From contig JAOPUY010000190.1 in the NCBI GenBank assembly GCA_025963265.1, forward strand, positions 1-6,352: DNA of 6,352 nucleotides, in the 5' to 3' direction. Positions 6,316 to 6,352 of this stretch are shown here, one piece after another. Source of the DNA: Frankiales bacterium. GTDB lineage: Bacteria; Actinomycetota; Actinomycetes; Mycobacteriales; Jatrophihabitantaceae. The translations under genes were made by a program, and so were the position numbers. The notes under the pieces are model-generated. The model was given only the letters and a program-made list of their open reading frames with translations, ran no database searches and was not told the origin of the DNA. How positions within the stretch are numbered: position 1 is the first letter of the stretch; each line of letters begins with the position of its first letter.

Positions 6316-6352
6316 CCGGCGGTCGCGATGAAGGGCACCCTGATGGACGGGG
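6316..6352 (+). pseudogene. In-frame continuation of the thioredoxin-like lipoprotein after the TAG (runs off window)
   Basis: After the TAG the same frame stays open to the window edge and reads PAVAMKGTLMDG. Every codon in it ends in G or C, like the true genes here. A proline-rich turn followed by G-T-L-x-D-G is the usual lead-in to the first strand of TlpA-type redoxin domains, so this looks like the next part of the same protein. The stop could be a one-base change from a sense codon such as AAG, CAG or GAG, either a real nonsense mutation or a sequence error. The ATG at 6328 could also restart translation, but the product would lack an export signal. Only 12 codons are visible, so the call is tentative. 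Confidence 0.4.

Overview
The window is a high-GC stretch, and the proteins look like those of an Actinomycetota (actinobacterial) chromosome. The signs are strong G/C preference at third codon positions, GTG starts on three genes, ATGA stop/start overlaps, a HemD fused to a degenerate methyltransferase-like domain, and an actinobacterial-type HemB metal site. I cannot name the genus. All genes are on the + strand and the region is densely packed.

Layout: 1-402 is the C-terminal end of glutamyl-tRNA reductase (hemA), whose start lies outside the window. It is followed by hemC (399-1367, hydroxymethylbilane synthase) and hemD (1364-2917, fused SUMT-like/uroporphyrinogen-III synthase), each joined to the gene before it by a 4-base ATGA overlap. 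After a 65-base gap with a possible leaderless promoter come hemB (2983-3990, delta-aminolevulinic acid dehydratase), hemL (4013-5359, glutamate-1-semialdehyde aminotransferase) and a histidine-phosphatase-superfamily gene (5376-6020), separated by 22 and 16 bases. A 97-base gap with small repeats precedes a lipoprotein gene at 6118 that looks like the N-terminus of a TlpA/ResA-type thioredoxin-fold lipoprotein. Its frame meets a TAG at 6313-6315, and the frame beyond the stop still reads like the same family up to the window edge.

How the genes work together: HemA reduces glutamyl-tRNA to glutamate-1-semialdehyde, and HemL isomerises this to 5-aminolevulinate (the C5 route). HemB condenses two of these to porphobilinogen, HemC links four porphobilinogens into hydroxymethylbilane, and HemD closes the ring to uroporphyrinogen III, the precursor of heme, siroheme and corrinoids. 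The phosphatase gene and the thioredoxin-like lipoprotein follow hemL in the same order as in mycobacteria (Rv0524-Rv0526, from memory), where cytochrome c maturation genes come next. The window therefore probably runs from tetrapyrrole synthesis into heme use in the cell envelope.

Most of this is ordinary core metabolism, and I found no new defence, mobile or RNA system. The item most worth checking is the in-frame stop in the thioredoxin-like lipoprotein gene. The small intergenic repeats, the possible hemB promoter and two HemB active-site details are lesser points.
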